In this document: positions 53,341 through 62,963 of the stretch, one piece after another
Position numbering within the stretch: the first letter of the stretch is position 1
How the letters are laid out: the number at the start of each line of letters is the position of its first letter
NCBI RefSeq assembly: GCF_022549775.1
Contig: NZ_JAKZGP010000015.1
Span: 1-64,000 of the forward strand
Source: Belliella filtrata
GTDB lineage: Bacteria > Bacteroidota > Bacteroidia > Cytophagales > Cyclobacteriaceae
Reading direction: 5' to 3'
DNA length: 64,000 nucleotides
Program-made: the position numbers and the translations under genes
Notes under the pieces: model-generated
Seen by the model: only the letters and a program-made list of their open reading frames with translations
Told to the model about the DNA's origin: nothing
The model's database searches: none

Positions 53341-54741
53341 CTATCTTTTCTTTTCCTCAAACCCTTTGACGTGTTCATGAATATGTTTTTCTTCTCTTAT
53401 GTTTTTAGTATTGACTCGTGTCAAATGAATATTTTCAATGGGCATTTCCTGATCTCCTAATATCCTAGAGACAAAGCGTACATCACCTGCTTCTATATTT
53501 TCTAAAAACACATTTTGAATTTCCGTAAGCCTCCTCTCATAAGTTGGAACAATATCACGCCATTGATAAAGCACATCCGTCTCTATGCCTAGTACTCCCA
53601 AATCAATCCTTCCAGCCTTGATATTTTTCATGAAAATGTTTTTGACCAAACCACCTCTTCTCTCATTGGTTTTGATAAACAATAAATGTCCTAACTTAGC
53701 TCCTTCTTCTACTTCACAATCATGCACGTAGACATTTTCTACACCCCCCGAAAGCTCACTACCCACTGCTATCAACTGATGTCCATTTTTTACAAAATTA
53801 TTTCTGATAACAAGGTTTTTGGTAGGTGTATTGAGTCTCCATGCGTCCTGATTTCTCCCTGATTTGATGGCAATGGCATCGTCACCTTGATCAAATACAC
53901 AATCCTCTATTAGCATGACTTGGCTCATTTCGGGATCTACACCATCATTATTGTGACCGTGAGCATTTACTTTGACATCTCTTATGAGTACATGTGTTGA
54001 TAAATATGGGTGAATCACCCAAAATGGACTATTAGTGATTGTGACACCCTCCAATTTAATATGTTTACTCCTGTTGAATTGAATAAAATGAGGGCGTAAA
54101 TTTGCTGAATCATTTACCATATGACGCTGATCTACAGGTATATTTTGGGCAGCAAGATGATATAGTCTTTTGAGATTTTCCATATGTCCCGAAGGTCTCC
54201 CAAACCATTGCTCCCAATGATCCATTTTGGCACGCAGCTCACCTTGACCTGTAATAGCTATTTGTTCGCATTCAAAGGCATAAATCAATGGGGAATAATT
54301 ATAACACTCCATTCCTTCCCAAGAAGTTTGCACAGCTGGAAGGTAATCCTCTGGATCATCAGAAAACACCAAAACTGCATCTTCCTCTAGGTGCAGGTTG
54401 ACAAAACTTTTGAAATGTATTTTACCTGTATGCCATTCTCCTTTTGGTATAACAATCCTCCCACCTTGATTTTGATGAGCCCAATCCATTGCCTCAGCTA
54501 TAGCTTTAATATTCTTTAATTTATCAGCAGGCTCTCCCCCAAATTCAGTGATCAACTTAGTTTCTACATTTTCGAATTTTGGAAACTCCAAACTAGGCAT
54601 TTCAAAAGGTGCTTCGATTTCTATTTGATCAATAAGTATCCCATCTGACGAGCTCTGGTTACAAGATAGCAGTAACAAAGACTTGATGACAAATACGAAG
54701 ATTACATCCTTCACCTTTAATGATTTCAGCATTACATCCAT
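53341..54741 (-). CDS. GH28 polygalacturonase/rhamnogalacturonase-like lipoprotein
   Basis: A 466-residue lipoprotein (LLLLSC, cysteine near residue 27) with the right-handed beta-helix of GH28. Catalytic motifs are NNDGVDPEMS (family NTD), QGDDAIAIKSG (DD), VGSELSGGVENV (region of the usual GHG), and LFIKTNERRGG (region of RIK). The first two hold the three catalytic aspartates. It would hydrolyse alpha-1,4-galacturonan or rhamnogalacturonan chains, and the sequence does not decide which. ATG at 54732 is an alternative start. It leads an operon with DUF6250 and the PL26-like gene, with motif CCTGTAGTATCATG 54 nt upstream. Confidence 0.88.
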   Translation of the reverse strand: MDVMLKSLKVKDVIFVFVIKSLLLLSCNQSSSDGILIDQIEIEAPFEMPSLEFPKFENVETKLITEFGGEPADKLKNIKAIAEAMDWAHQNQGGRIVIPKGEWHTGKIHFKSFVNLHLEEDAVLVFSDDPEDYLPAVQTSWEGMECYNYSPLIYAFECEQIAITGQGELRAKMDHWEQWFGRPSGHMENLKRLYHLAAQNIPVDQRHMVNDSANLRPHFIQFNRSKHIKLEGVTITNSPFWVIHPYLSTHVLIRDVKVNAHGHNNDGVDPEMSQVMLIEDCVFDQGDDAIAIKSGRNQDAWRLNTPTKNLVIRNNFVKNGHQLIAVGSELSGGVENVYVHDCEVEEGAKLGHLLFIKTNERRGGLVKNIFMKNIKAGRIDLGVLGIETDVLYQWRDIVPTYERRLTEIQNVFLENIEAGDVRFVSRILGDQEMPIENIHLTRVNTKNIREEKHIHEHVKGFEEKKR

Positions 54742-54794
54742 TTTCTTTTTAGGGTTTATAGGATCAATTTAGCCCAAATTTTCTCGGGGAGTCT

Positions 54795-54808
54795 CCTGTA
54801 GTATCATG
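54795..54808 (-). promoter_or_regulatory. Candidate RG-I regulon site upstream of GH28
   Basis: CCTGTAGTATCATG fits the pattern CCTGYWGTRTCNTG, also present at 59784-59797 and, in reverse orientation, at 45251-45264. It lies 54 nt upstream of the GH28 start. The remaining gap to 54928 shows no other structure. Confidence 0.45.
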
Positions 54809-54928
54809 TAGAGAATCTACAATTCAAGCAACTTTAATTTAACAAAAGTTACATAAGAACATGTATAATTATTTTTTGTCCTTTATTATCTCAAATCTTA
54901 TCTAACCTCTCACGTCTATTCTTGCTAC

Positions 54929-56812
54929 TCATCTGTCCTGATACTTGATCGTCTTTATTGCTGGTAGTTTTGGCTTTTCCATTCCATGCCCAAAAAAGTA
55001 ATCTGTATGAGGTGGTTGATTATAAGCTACATTTTGCCATGCGATACTTAAGCGATATTGAGGATTATGCATCAGCGTATAAACCTTGTGTTTAGTTGGT
55101 ATTGTTGTTGAAAAAATTCTAAGCTCTTTACCATCTTCTGTGCGAGTGATCAACTCTTCCCTCCAGTCTCCAAAGATATCAGCTGACAAGTTTGGATTAG
55201 ATTTAGTCCCGTTATTTTTCACGACTTCAAAGTCTGCTCCGGATAGGATTCTTACCATATTGCTATTCTCGTAGTCCCATTTGTCAATATTAACACCATC
55301 AAGTATCTCTCTGAGCAAATCCCCATCCCACCATATGGCCATGTTGCAAGATGTTGGCTTGACTTCAGATATCATTTCACCGTTAATATTCCACAAGCCT
55401 TCTAATCCATCTCCTGAGGCCCAGCTTTCAAAACCTTCATACCTAGGATCAATATCTATGGCCAAACCTCTAACTACATCTTTGGAAGGGAATGACCATA
55501 AAATCTCGCCTGTCATGGCATCTCTCAAGTTCGCTCCATGAGGATGTCGAGCATTTTCATGAATGCCAAAGATCTCCATCCCTTTTCTATTAGGATTCAT
55601 ATTGCTCACATGCATCGCATCACCATGACCTAAGCCTGAAGAATATAGGCCTTTGCCGTCATGATTGATTACCATAGAACCAAACACAACTTCATCTTTT
55701 CCATCATTATCCACATCAGCGATGGTGAGACTATGATATCCTTGACCTGCGTACTTCTTATTCTCTTCATCACCTCCATGACTATCAAAAGTCCAAACTT
55801 GAGAAAGCTCACCATCCCTCCAGTTCCATGCGGAGATAACTGTACGTGTATAGTACCCTCTACTCAGTATCAAGCTAGGTTTCTCACCATCTAAGTAGGC
55901 TATTCCTGCAAGAAATCTATCAATTCTATTTCCGTAACCGTCTCCCCAAATCTCCTTCATCTCATCGGGACTTGGATCTTGGATATCAGGATGCCTAGCA
56001 GGCACATAATCTGTAGTAGCTAGTGCAGCTCCTGAAAGCCCATCAAAAATGGTAAAAAACTCGGGGCCCTTCAAAATATATCCATCGGAGTTTCTATGGT
56101 CAGCATCTGCATCACCGATGATTTCACCTATACCGTCTACAGTTCCATCAGCTGTCTTACAGGCTATCTCAGCTCTACCATCGCCATCTAAGTCATAGAC
56201 CATAAACTGGGTGTAGTGTGCTCCTTCTCTGATATTTTTTCCTAAGTTTATTTCCCATAAAAATTCTCCATCCAATGTGTATGCCTGTAAGATTGGGTCA
56301 GTAGTTATACCTTTTTGTGAGTTATCTTTTCCATTGCCTAACATATGAACAACTATCTCATATCTCCCGTCTCCTGTCAGATCCCCTACAGATGCATCAT
56401 TGGCATGGTACCCTTCAGGAGTTCTCAAAGGAATGGAAAGGTAAGGCTTATCCCAAGCTCGATACGCCTTTCCTTGTTTCACTTCTTGCCCATCGATGAT
56501 AGCGGTGACATAGTAACTGTTTTGTAGAAGGAGATCAGCTGAAGTATCGAGGTAGTTGTTACTATCTTTTATAGGCCTGCTATTGATTCTGACAGGCTGC
56601 TTATCCTTTTCGATCCTGTAGAGATTGAATCCAATATCATCAGGCTCTGTTCCTAGTTGTCTCCAACTGACAAAGATTCCATCTTTTGATTGTATGGCTA
56701 CTAAGCCTCTGTCTAGATATTCCATTTGTCGGTCCCGAGGATACGCTGTCAATGAAAAGGAAACTAAGATCAGCAGAAATAAAATGGGCTTGCTTTGCTT
56801 TAATAGAAACAT
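54929..56812 (-). CDS. PL11 rhamnogalacturonan lyase
   Basis: A 627-residue secreted lyase. ATG at 56812 opens a signal peptide (ending SLTAYP) and lies 14 nt after the previous stop; a TTG at 56830 is less likely. The eight-bladed beta-propeller of PL11 is visible with calcium-binding DxDxDG sequences (DLDGDGRAEIACKTADGT, VGDLTGDGRYEIVVHM, DVDNDGKDEVVFG). Other family segments are DAMHVSNMNPNRKGMEIFG and the C-terminal YRLSIAWQNVAYNQPPHTDYFFG. It cleaves the rhamnogalacturonan I backbone by beta-elimination. The operon is DUF4861-PL22-like-PL11. Confidence 0.95.
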   Translation of the reverse strand: MFLLKQSKPILFLLILVSFSLTAYPRDRQMEYLDRGLVAIQSKDGIFVSWRQLGTEPDDIGFNLYRIEKDKQPVRINSRPIKDSNNYLDTSADLLLQNSYYVTAIIDGQEVKQGKAYRAWDKPYLSIPLRTPEGYHANDASVGDLTGDGRYEIVVHMLGNGKDNSQKGITTDPILQAYTLDGEFLWEINLGKNIREGAHYTQFMVYDLDGDGRAEIACKTADGTVDGIGEIIGDADADHRNSDGYILKGPEFFTIFDGLSGAALATTDYVPARHPDIQDPSPDEMKEIWGDGYGNRIDRFLAGIAYLDGEKPSLILSRGYYTRTVISAWNWRDGELSQVWTFDSHGGDEENKKYAGQGYHSLTIADVDNDGKDEVVFGSMVINHDGKGLYSSGLGHGDAMHVSNMNPNRKGMEIFGIHENARHPHGANLRDAMTGEILWSFPSKDVVRGLAIDIDPRYEGFESWASGDGLEGLWNINGEMISEVKPTSCNMAIWWDGDLLREILDGVNIDKWDYENSNMVRILSGADFEVVKNNGTKSNPNLSADIFGDWREELITRTEDGKELRIFSTTIPTKHKVYTLMHNPQYRLSIAWQNVAYNQPPHTDYFFGHGMEKPKLPAIKTIKYQDR

Positions 56813-56826
56813 GGTTATTTGATTTA

Positions 56827-58155
56827 TCAATTATTCTTTGGAATAGGTATCACACAGATGTTCATTGTCCGATCATCTTCTGAAAGCATAGCCGATTGGA
56901 TTTGGATTTTGGTTCCTTGTGGATTGAAAGTAGGATGAGGATGATCAGCCGCTGTGACTTTATGTCCAGTTGATAAAATTTTCATCTCTTTGGTGTGCCT
57001 ATCGATGAGGTAAATTGTTCTTGAAAAATCATCCCCTACAGCCCACTTACCATCTGGGGATCCGTGAACATGCCATAAGCCACTTCCACTTTCAGTTTGT
57101 CCTTCTATCCTCATCTCACGTGTTCGTAAGTTAACTATAGCCAGACCAGTCGGCTTTTCTCTTATCCCAGATTTGCCCCAAGATGCTTCTTGACCAGGAT
57201 TGGTTGATGAAGAACTTGATACATTTTTCACTTCTACATCCATTTCTACATCCCTATGCCCCATGATTGCCATGGCAACCTCATCTTGGCTGATGACTGC
57301 TTCGTGTGTCACCCATTCATACTCAGACTCTGGATACAAAGGCCTCAATCCAGTACCATCAGCCATCACTGTCCATGTCCTTTGAGGTGCTTTGCCTCCT
57401 GTCTCCCAACAAAAAACCAACTCTCCTGGAACCCAAGGATTGACTTGTACATGACCAACTTGAAATGGTACAGAAATCACATGGCTGACCTCCCCAGACT
57501 TCAAATCCAAACTGGCTATACCACTTGGACCTGCCCCCATCCCTCTTGGGCCAAAACTAGGTGCTACAGTTGCGTCTTTCGGAAGGTGATTTGCAGCTGC
57601 TTCTTTGTTCACTTTGAAATAAATGCGAGAATCATCAGCATCGAGAGCCATATCTCCACCGTTTTGTATCGCTTTGGGAACTATCCCATGGATGGTTTCA
57701 TAATGATCTTTTTGCTTCAAATCACCCATTTCACTATCAGAAAATAATCGTTGGAGGTTAACTGATACGACTTCCATATCCTGAGAGGAAAGTTTTCTCA
57801 TATAATACAAGCGCATCTCTTGCTGGGACAATGTCAACATACCATCATAGCCCCCCTCTGTCACTTGCACCATATCACCAGATTGCTCATGTACTGCTAT
57901 AGCTTCCCCTTTGATCCTGTTTGACCTGAATACCAACCATTCTCCATCTGAAGTCCACTGAGGGTGCGTAGGGTAGATTTTAGAATCTCCTTCTGGTGTA
58001 CTTGTCAAAAATATCAAATCAACTCCTGTGATTGGGTCTTGGACAACCTTCCTTTCAGAAGGAAGCCTTTTCCCAATCTGAGCAAATACTAAGCTTGTGG
58101 GAAGTGCAACTCCTAGAATAAAAAGTAGCAATGGTACTTTAAAAATGTTTTTCAT
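56827..58155 (-). CDS. PL22-like oligogalacturonate lyase family protein
   Basis: A 442-residue secreted seven-bladed beta-propeller protein. ATG at 58155 opens a signal peptide (about 1-25, ending VFAQ). Features of the oligogalacturonate-lyase family are KIYPTHPQWTSDGEWLVFRS, FQVGHVQVNPWVPGELVFCWETGG, YEWVTHEAVISQDEVAM and LWHVHGSPDGKWAVGDD; these contribute histidines to the metal site. PL22 enzymes cleave short unsaturated galacturonides, so the protein may process lyase products. TolB-like PD40 binding proteins are similar, so lyase activity is probable rather than proven. The stop lies 14 nt from the PL11 start. Confidence 0.8.
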   Translation of the reverse strand: MKNIFKVPLLLFILGVALPTSLVFAQIGKRLPSERKVVQDPITGVDLIFLTSTPEGDSKIYPTHPQWTSDGEWLVFRSNRIKGEAIAVHEQSGDMVQVTEGGYDGMLTLSQQEMRLYYMRKLSSQDMEVVSVNLQRLFSDSEMGDLKQKDHYETIHGIVPKAIQNGGDMALDADDSRIYFKVNKEAAANHLPKDATVAPSFGPRGMGAGPSGIASLDLKSGEVSHVISVPFQVGHVQVNPWVPGELVFCWETGGKAPQRTWTVMADGTGLRPLYPESEYEWVTHEAVISQDEVAMAIMGHRDVEMDVEVKNVSSSSSTNPGQEASWGKSGIREKPTGLAIVNLRTREMRIEGQTESGSGLWHVHGSPDGKWAVGDDFSRTIYLIDRHTKEMKILSTGHKVTAADHPHPTFNPQGTKIQIQSAMLSEDDRTMNICVIPIPKNN

Positions 58156-58235
58156 AACCAGCATTTTGTGCATGTTTATAATTTAAAATTCGTCTATGCA
58201 ATGATTGTATTTCAGTTGGATGGTGAGCTAGCATT

Positions 58236-59519
58236 CTATTGGATAGAAACCGAAACTTCCGCTTCCAAATGGGCTACCAAATCTCTTAGGTACCGTTCAA
58301 AACCTGCTGCTTCCATGAACCTATCTTCACTTAGTTCCCATGCACCTACTGCATAGTATTCAATAGTTTTTTCACTTTCAGATTTCATCTTTGCCAGATA
58401 GGAATCTGTCAACTTACCTGACTTGGGAGCTTCTATCATTTCCATGTATTGTCCTTTTGGAAGGATCAATGCCATACCTATGATCCATTCCTTATCATAC
58501 CCTTGCGCATCATGTGTCATCAATATCACCCAATCATCAAAATCTGTAATTTCTTTGATTCCTTTATCATTGTGTATATTCACCAGACCGACAGCTAAGT
58601 GCTCATCGCCGTGTAAGCCCTCAAACATCACTTCGTTTTTATAAGCATACATACCTGGAACAATACTTACCCTCTCTACTATCCTTGGATACTTTCTATC
58701 AAATGCATCCCAATCCCTATACTCAAATTCCATAATAGACCTTATAGGACCCTCTGCCATAATCTTAAAAGATGATTGATAGATATTGCTCATTTCCTCA
58801 TCGACCAACACTCCTAGCCTAGCGGGTTGATCATCTTTTAACAGTGTGATACCACCAAGACCCACAGAGTTTCCTACTGCAAGAATATCCCTACCCCAGT
58901 CTTCCATGACGTGATAATTGTCTTCAACTTCACCCTTATCATTCACACCAACATCTTTGGGGCTCATTTTGGAAGTTTTTTTCCCAAAAAGATCCTTGGA
59001 GTTTCTGCCATCAAAGTAATGCCTAAAGCCTACCTTATCATTTTCCCAAGAAGGGCCATCCGTTTGATATGGCTGATAACCCATACTCTTGGGTAATTCA
59101 TGAGAAAAAAACAAATCTTCTTGTCTAGGTGTAACAGGCTGATCGATATCATCTCTTTTCCCAAACCTGACAGCTGTCCTCTGTTCAAATTTAGGCTGAC
59201 TATCCACCCATGTGATATCCAGTGATTTTTCTTCATCAGCCTTGAGATCTACCAACATAAAAAGTTGATCAGGTATACCATCTCCATTGACATCGTCGAT
59301 TTGATAAGCGACTGAATTCCCTTCAGCATCAGCTATATGTAGGAATTTATTAGCTTCTGATTTCAAGTCTTTGAAATCAATTATTACACCTTTATCCTTA
59401 AGATCAATGGAACTTTGGTTTTTTAATAAGATTTGAGGAGAGGATTCTTCTACAGCAGGATTGCATGCGAACAGAACAAATACTAAAGCTGAAAGTCTGA
59501 TGGAATTGGTTTTTAACAT
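58236..59519 (-). CDS. DUF4861 family lipoprotein
   Basis: A 427-residue lipoprotein (FVLFAC, cysteine near residue 19). The DUF4861 pattern as recalled is visible: DVNGDGIPDQLFMLVDL, QPYQTDGPSWENDKVGFRHYFDGRN, KDLFGKKTSKM, YHVMEDWGRDILAVGNSVGLGGI, and RSIMEFEYRDW in the second half. The domain is a beta-sandwich common in pectin and ulvan loci, with unknown activity. It begins an operon with the PL22-like and PL11 genes (80-nt then 14-nt gaps). A CCTGTAGTGTCTTG site sits 265 nt upstream, beyond the GH105 terminator side of the gap. Confidence 0.8.
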   Translation of the reverse strand: MLKTNSIRLSALVFVLFACNPAVEESSPQILLKNQSSIDLKDKGVIIDFKDLKSEANKFLHIADAEGNSVAYQIDDVNGDGIPDQLFMLVDLKADEEKSLDITWVDSQPKFEQRTAVRFGKRDDIDQPVTPRQEDLFFSHELPKSMGYQPYQTDGPSWENDKVGFRHYFDGRNSKDLFGKKTSKMSPKDVGVNDKGEVEDNYHVMEDWGRDILAVGNSVGLGGITLLKDDQPARLGVLVDEEMSNIYQSSFKIMAEGPIRSIMEFEYRDWDAFDRKYPRIVERVSIVPGMYAYKNEVMFEGLHGDEHLAVGLVNIHNDKGIKEITDFDDWVILMTHDAQGYDKEWIIGMALILPKGQYMEMIEAPKSGKLTDSYLAKMKSESEKTIEYYAVGAWELSEDRFMEAAGFERYLRDLVAHLEAEVSVSIQ

Positions 59520-59783
59520 AATTAGGTTGAAGTTGGGTTAATCAGATAAATTTGGTTGTTAAATTATGAAATTCATATAATCATCAATAAATCAACCAGC
59601 GCTAGAAAGCAAGTAAAATACTATCTAACTAAACTGATCACGAATAATGATTAGACACAATGTTTTCAAAATCAATCATTTAAATAAACAGTCTCCCTAG
59701 CAAGTATTCGAAACACTTTGTTGTTAAGACATTATTTGCACGATTTAGATTAACAATATACCTCATATCATCCAGACAACATC

Positions 59784-59797
59784 CCTGTAGTGTCTTG
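59784..59797 (-). promoter_or_regulatory. Candidate RG-I regulon site upstream of DUF4861
   Basis: CCTGTAGTGTCTTG matches CCTGYWGTRTCNTG, like the site upstream of GH28. The rest of the 379-nt gap 59520-59898 holds one terminator and no gene. Confidence 0.42.
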
Positions 59798-59832
59798 CAT
59801 CATAAAATAACTTTATCTACTAAAGATCTAAA

Positions 59833-59861
59833 AAAAACCATACCTTATTGCGGTATGGTTT
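59833..59861 (-). terminator. Rho-independent terminator of GH105
   Basis: An 11-bp perfect stem AAAACCATACC/GGTATGGTTTT with a 7-nt loop lies 38 nt past the GH105 stop and is followed on the minus strand by further T's. It separates GH105 from the DUF4861 operon. Confidence 0.9.
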
Positions 59862-59898
59862 TCCAAACTAATTAACCCTATATATTAAAACGCGTATT

Positions 59899-61164
59899 TT
59901 AATTTTTCCTTAAAAACTCCTTTAGCTTGATAACTTCTAAGCCCGCATCAATCACTGAACCGACACCATGCTTCTCATTGGGGCTGGCTGATCTTGTGTA
60001 GTAAAAAACCAAATCATCACTGATCCCTGTCCCTACACAAATTGCTCTTACTTGTCCATCTTCCTCAATCATATGCTTGCGTAGCCCTTCCCATCCTCTC
60101 AAAGCCACTGATGCAAAACGCTTATCAATCCAACCTTCTGTAATGGCTTTGGCAAACCCTTGGACAAACATGGCTGATGCAGAGGTCTCTTGGTAAGAAT
60201 CATTTTTATCCAATAATTGCCTCCACAATCCATCCTGATCCTGATACCTTGATAGGCCTATCAATTGCTTCTCTAAGTTTTTTCTTACCTTTTCTTTCCC
60301 AGGATAGCCCTCTGGCAATCGCTCAAGCAAATGCAGTTGAGACAACACCAACCATCCATTACTTCTCCCCCAGTGTGCTACACCATTTTGTTCTGTATCT
60401 GTGTAATAGCAATGGAAATACAAACCATTATGAGGGTTCCAAAGGTATTTGTCAAAGCTCAATACTTGATTGATCGCATCATCAAAGTATTTGTTTTCTC
60501 CTGTATAAACAGCTGACCTTGACAAAAATGGAACACTCATGTACAAATCATCCGCCCACAAAGTCATTTTTTGAGGAAAAGTCCTCACCAATGTTTTATC
60601 ATACAACCTATCTTGACCATAAGTAAGTCTTTCTAACCCATTTTTGATGTATGTTTCATACCGAGGATCATTGTCACGTTCCATAACCTCCAGCATACTT
60701 GCTGATATTGCTCCAAAATCATCCAGCTCTAACATAGTCCATAGCTGACCCAATGGATATCTATGGTGTGGTCTATCGTTTTTAAAGCGCTTTTGAAAGA
60801 ACTCATAATTGTCAAACCCATGGGCAATATGGTTCTTAGCGTAAGCATAATATTTCTCATCACCTGTCTGTGCCGCAAGATGAATCATCGCCAAATTAAT
60901 AACTCCATTGGTGTAGTGCCATTCTCCATACTTGGACGCAAATGAAAGTTCTTTATCCTCTGAAATATTCTCAAATGAAGTAATTGACTTCCCATCAGCA
61001 TCAACAAAACCTAACTTAGTCTTAGAAAGAATATAATCTGCTACTTTTCTAACTACTTCCAAATCTGTTTCCTTGTCTTCCTGATGTGCTTGAAGGAAAT
61101 TGGTTTGTAAAATAATTAGTAATAATCCAAATATGGACTTTATTCTAAAGTTGATGTGCTTCAT
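59899..61164 (-). CDS. GH105 unsaturated rhamnogalacturonyl hydrolase
   Basis: A 421-residue secreted (alpha/alpha)6-barrel enzyme with a signal peptide (about 1-26, ending FLQAH). It removes the unsaturated galacturonyl residue left by rhamnogalacturonan lyases. Family landmarks are EWHYTNGVINLAMIHLAAQ, PQKMTLWADDLYMSVPFLSR (catalytic Asp in DDLYM), VAHWGRSNGWLVLSQLHL, YQETSASAMFVQGFAKAI and EKHGVGSVIDAGLEV. It is transcribed alone, ended by a strong terminator. Upstream is AAGTACAGGATA (minus strand, 61277-61266), also present ahead of the GH2 at 63029. The operons around it supply its PL11 substrates. Confidence 0.94.
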   Translation of the reverse strand: MKHINFRIKSIFGLLLIILQTNFLQAHQEDKETDLEVVRKVADYILSKTKLGFVDADGKSITSFENISEDKELSFASKYGEWHYTNGVINLAMIHLAAQTGDEKYYAYAKNHIAHGFDNYEFFQKRFKNDRPHHRYPLGQLWTMLELDDFGAISASMLEVMERDNDPRYETYIKNGLERLTYGQDRLYDKTLVRTFPQKMTLWADDLYMSVPFLSRSAVYTGENKYFDDAINQVLSFDKYLWNPHNGLYFHCYYTDTEQNGVAHWGRSNGWLVLSQLHLLERLPEGYPGKEKVRKNLEKQLIGLSRYQDQDGLWRQLLDKNDSYQETSASAMFVQGFAKAITEGWIDKRFASVALRGWEGLRKHMIEEDGQVRAICVGTGISDDLVFYYTRSASPNEKHGVGSVIDAGLEVIKLKEFLRKN

Positions 61165-61265
61165 TAGGGTGTGGTTATTGGTTTATGCATTGCGCTTGTT
61201 GAAGTATTTCAATAAGCTAGATGATTTTTAATATTATCGAAATTAGTGTCTTAACTGAAATTTCC

Positions 61266-61277
61266 TATCCTGTACTT
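61266..61277 (-). promoter_or_regulatory. AAGTACAGGATA motif upstream of GH105
   Basis: On the minus strand the sequence reads AAGTACAGGATA, 102 nt before the GH105 start. The identical 12-mer occurs on the plus strand at 62964-62975, 54 nt before the GH2 start. The core ACAGGA is shared with the CCTGYWGTRTCNTG sites. Confidence 0.45.
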
Positions 61278-61443
61278 ACCCGAAGGGAAACTTTTCAATT
61301 ATAAATCATGGCTTCCTTATAAAATTTATCTACCTACAACCCACTTTCTTAAATGATATAAAAAATAGCTTTTAAGCTGCATGAGCAAACTTACTATTAT
61401 GATGACTAAATACATTTACATATCAAGACTAGCTGAATTAACT

Positions 61444-61677
61444 AGGGTCTGCTGAAAAATTCAGTCTTGTGTTGGATACGAGTTGGCGAAATGTAGCTGT
61501 ATAAATATACTGTGGACTGAAGCCAATGAAGTAGCTTGTGTGAAGCTGGCTACCAAAAACGAGTCAATTTACTTTAAGGCTTTTGCACTCATTTGCTAAA
61601 AAACGCTGCACAAGATCATTGACCATGCAAACTAACCCATACATTACCAAGTGGTTTCGTGTTTTTAAACAGGCCCT
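61444..61677. mobile_element. MITE-like element, 234 bp
   Basis: Left end AGGGTCTGCTGAAAAA (61444-61459) and right end, read in reverse, AGGGCCTGTTTAAAAA (61677-61662) match at 13 of 16 positions. The flanks are AACT on both sides (61440-61443, 61678-61681), a perfect 4-bp target duplication. The interior has stop codons in all frames I read and no transposase motif. It is either a non-autonomous transposon or a strongly deleted IS. The rest of the gene-free gap 61165-61790 holds regulatory motifs only. Confidence 0.65.
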
Positions 61678-61790
61678 AACTAGACAAGCAACCCACCATG
61701 TACTATCCTGCTAGAAAAGCTTCCCTTCCAGTAGTTACTTGCCCATTCCAAAATATTAACCTATTCTTATAATCTCAAACTAACCTCGAA

Positions 61791-62756
61791 ATGAAGCAAC
61801 AAACATTACTTTGCATTTGCATTTGCACATTGATTATATTGACCAGCACCTATTGTAAAGCTAAAGAACCTGAAGTCTATATGTTTTCTTACTTCATGGG
61901 CAATGGCGAAGATGGATTGCACTTGGCATATAGTCTGGATGGTTTGACATGGGAAGCATTGAATGATGGTAGATCAGTGCTCAGTCCTACAGCAGGAGAA
62001 GACAAACTCATGAGAGACCCATGTATCATAAAAGGTGGAGATGGAAACTATCACATGGTATGGACAGTCAGTTGGACGGAAAAAAGTCTCGGCTATGCCA
62101 CATCTCAAGACTTGGTCAATTGGAACGAGCAGCGAACTATCCCAGTAATGGCACATGAAGAAGGTGCTAGGAATACCTGGGCACCTGAGATTTTCTATGA
62201 TGTAGAGGATGATATCTATATGATCTTTTGGTCCACAACAATAGATGGAATGTACCCAGAAACCCAATCCAATGAAGAAAGTGGCTACAATCATCGTAAA
62301 TATTACACCACAACTAAGGATTTTCAAAACTTCAGCCCTACTTCCTTACTTTATGAACCAGGCTTCAATGTGATCGATGGCACCATCATCAAAGAAGATA
62401 ATGAATACATTATGTTTATCAAAGATGAAACTAGAGAACCTGCACAAAAAAACATCCGAATTACTAGAAGCAATAAGCTAAACTCAGGATATGGAAAAGC
62501 ATCTGAACCGATCACTGGAGAATATTGGGCGGAAGGACCTACTGTAGCCAAAGTAAACGGTCAATGGATAGTTTATTTTGATAAGTACATAGAGAAAAGT
62601 ATGGGAGCTGTTGCTTCTTCAGATTTAGAAAATTGGAAAGATATTTCGGAGCAAATCAGCTTCCCAAAGGGCACTCGACATGGCTCAGTTTTCAAAATCT
62701 CAAGTACTGAATTGCAAAAATTGATGGAGAAATTTGAAAGAAAAACTGGCGAATAG
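61791..62756 (+). CDS. GH43-like five-bladed propeller protein
   Basis: A 321-residue secreted protein with a signal peptide (ending TYCKA; the cysteine near residue 22 might be lipidated). It shows the GH43-like five-bladed propeller pattern: MFSYFMGNGEDGLHLAYS near the start, MRDPCIIKGGDGNYHMVWT with the central aspartate, NTWAPEIFYD, and EYWAEGPTVAKVNGQWIVYFD with a possible general-acid glutamate. The type resembles GH43 subfamily 34 proteins, linked to arabinan or galactan side chains. Assignment to a subfamily and active-site completeness are not proven. It precedes the GH2 by 272 nt and is read in the same direction. Confidence 0.75.
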   Translation: MKQQTLLCICICTLIILTSTYCKAKEPEVYMFSYFMGNGEDGLHLAYSLDGLTWEALNDGRSVLSPTAGEDKLMRDPCIIKGGDGNYHMVWTVSWTEKSLGYATSQDLVNWNEQRTIPVMAHEEGARNTWAPEIFYDVEDDIYMIFWSTTIDGMYPETQSNEESGYNHRKYYTTTKDFQNFSPTSLLYEPGFNVIDGTIIKEDNEYIMFIKDETREPAQKNIRITRSNKLNSGYGKASEPITGEYWAEGPTVAKVNGQWIVYFDKYIEKSMGAVASSDLENWKDISEQISFPKGTRHGSVFKISSTELQKLMEKFERKTGE

Positions 62757-62963
62757 AACCTAGAGAAAAGATAAGAAAAGGTTAAAAATTCTTTATCAAT
62801 GATACTATTTAAATAAGTACCAAAAACAAAGATGCTGAACTTTTCAACTTTTGAAACTTTCTAAGTTCCTCAACATTCCTATCTATTTTGTTTAATAATA
62901 TTCTTCAAAAATCCAGCCTTCCACTAAAGCTAAAAAGTTACTAGGCATTTGGACAAACTCAGA

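Noticed and set aside
61444-61677. Interior of the short element as a truncated transposase gene
   Set aside because: Stops appear in each frame I read and no transposase motif is present, so only the terminal repeats support mobility.
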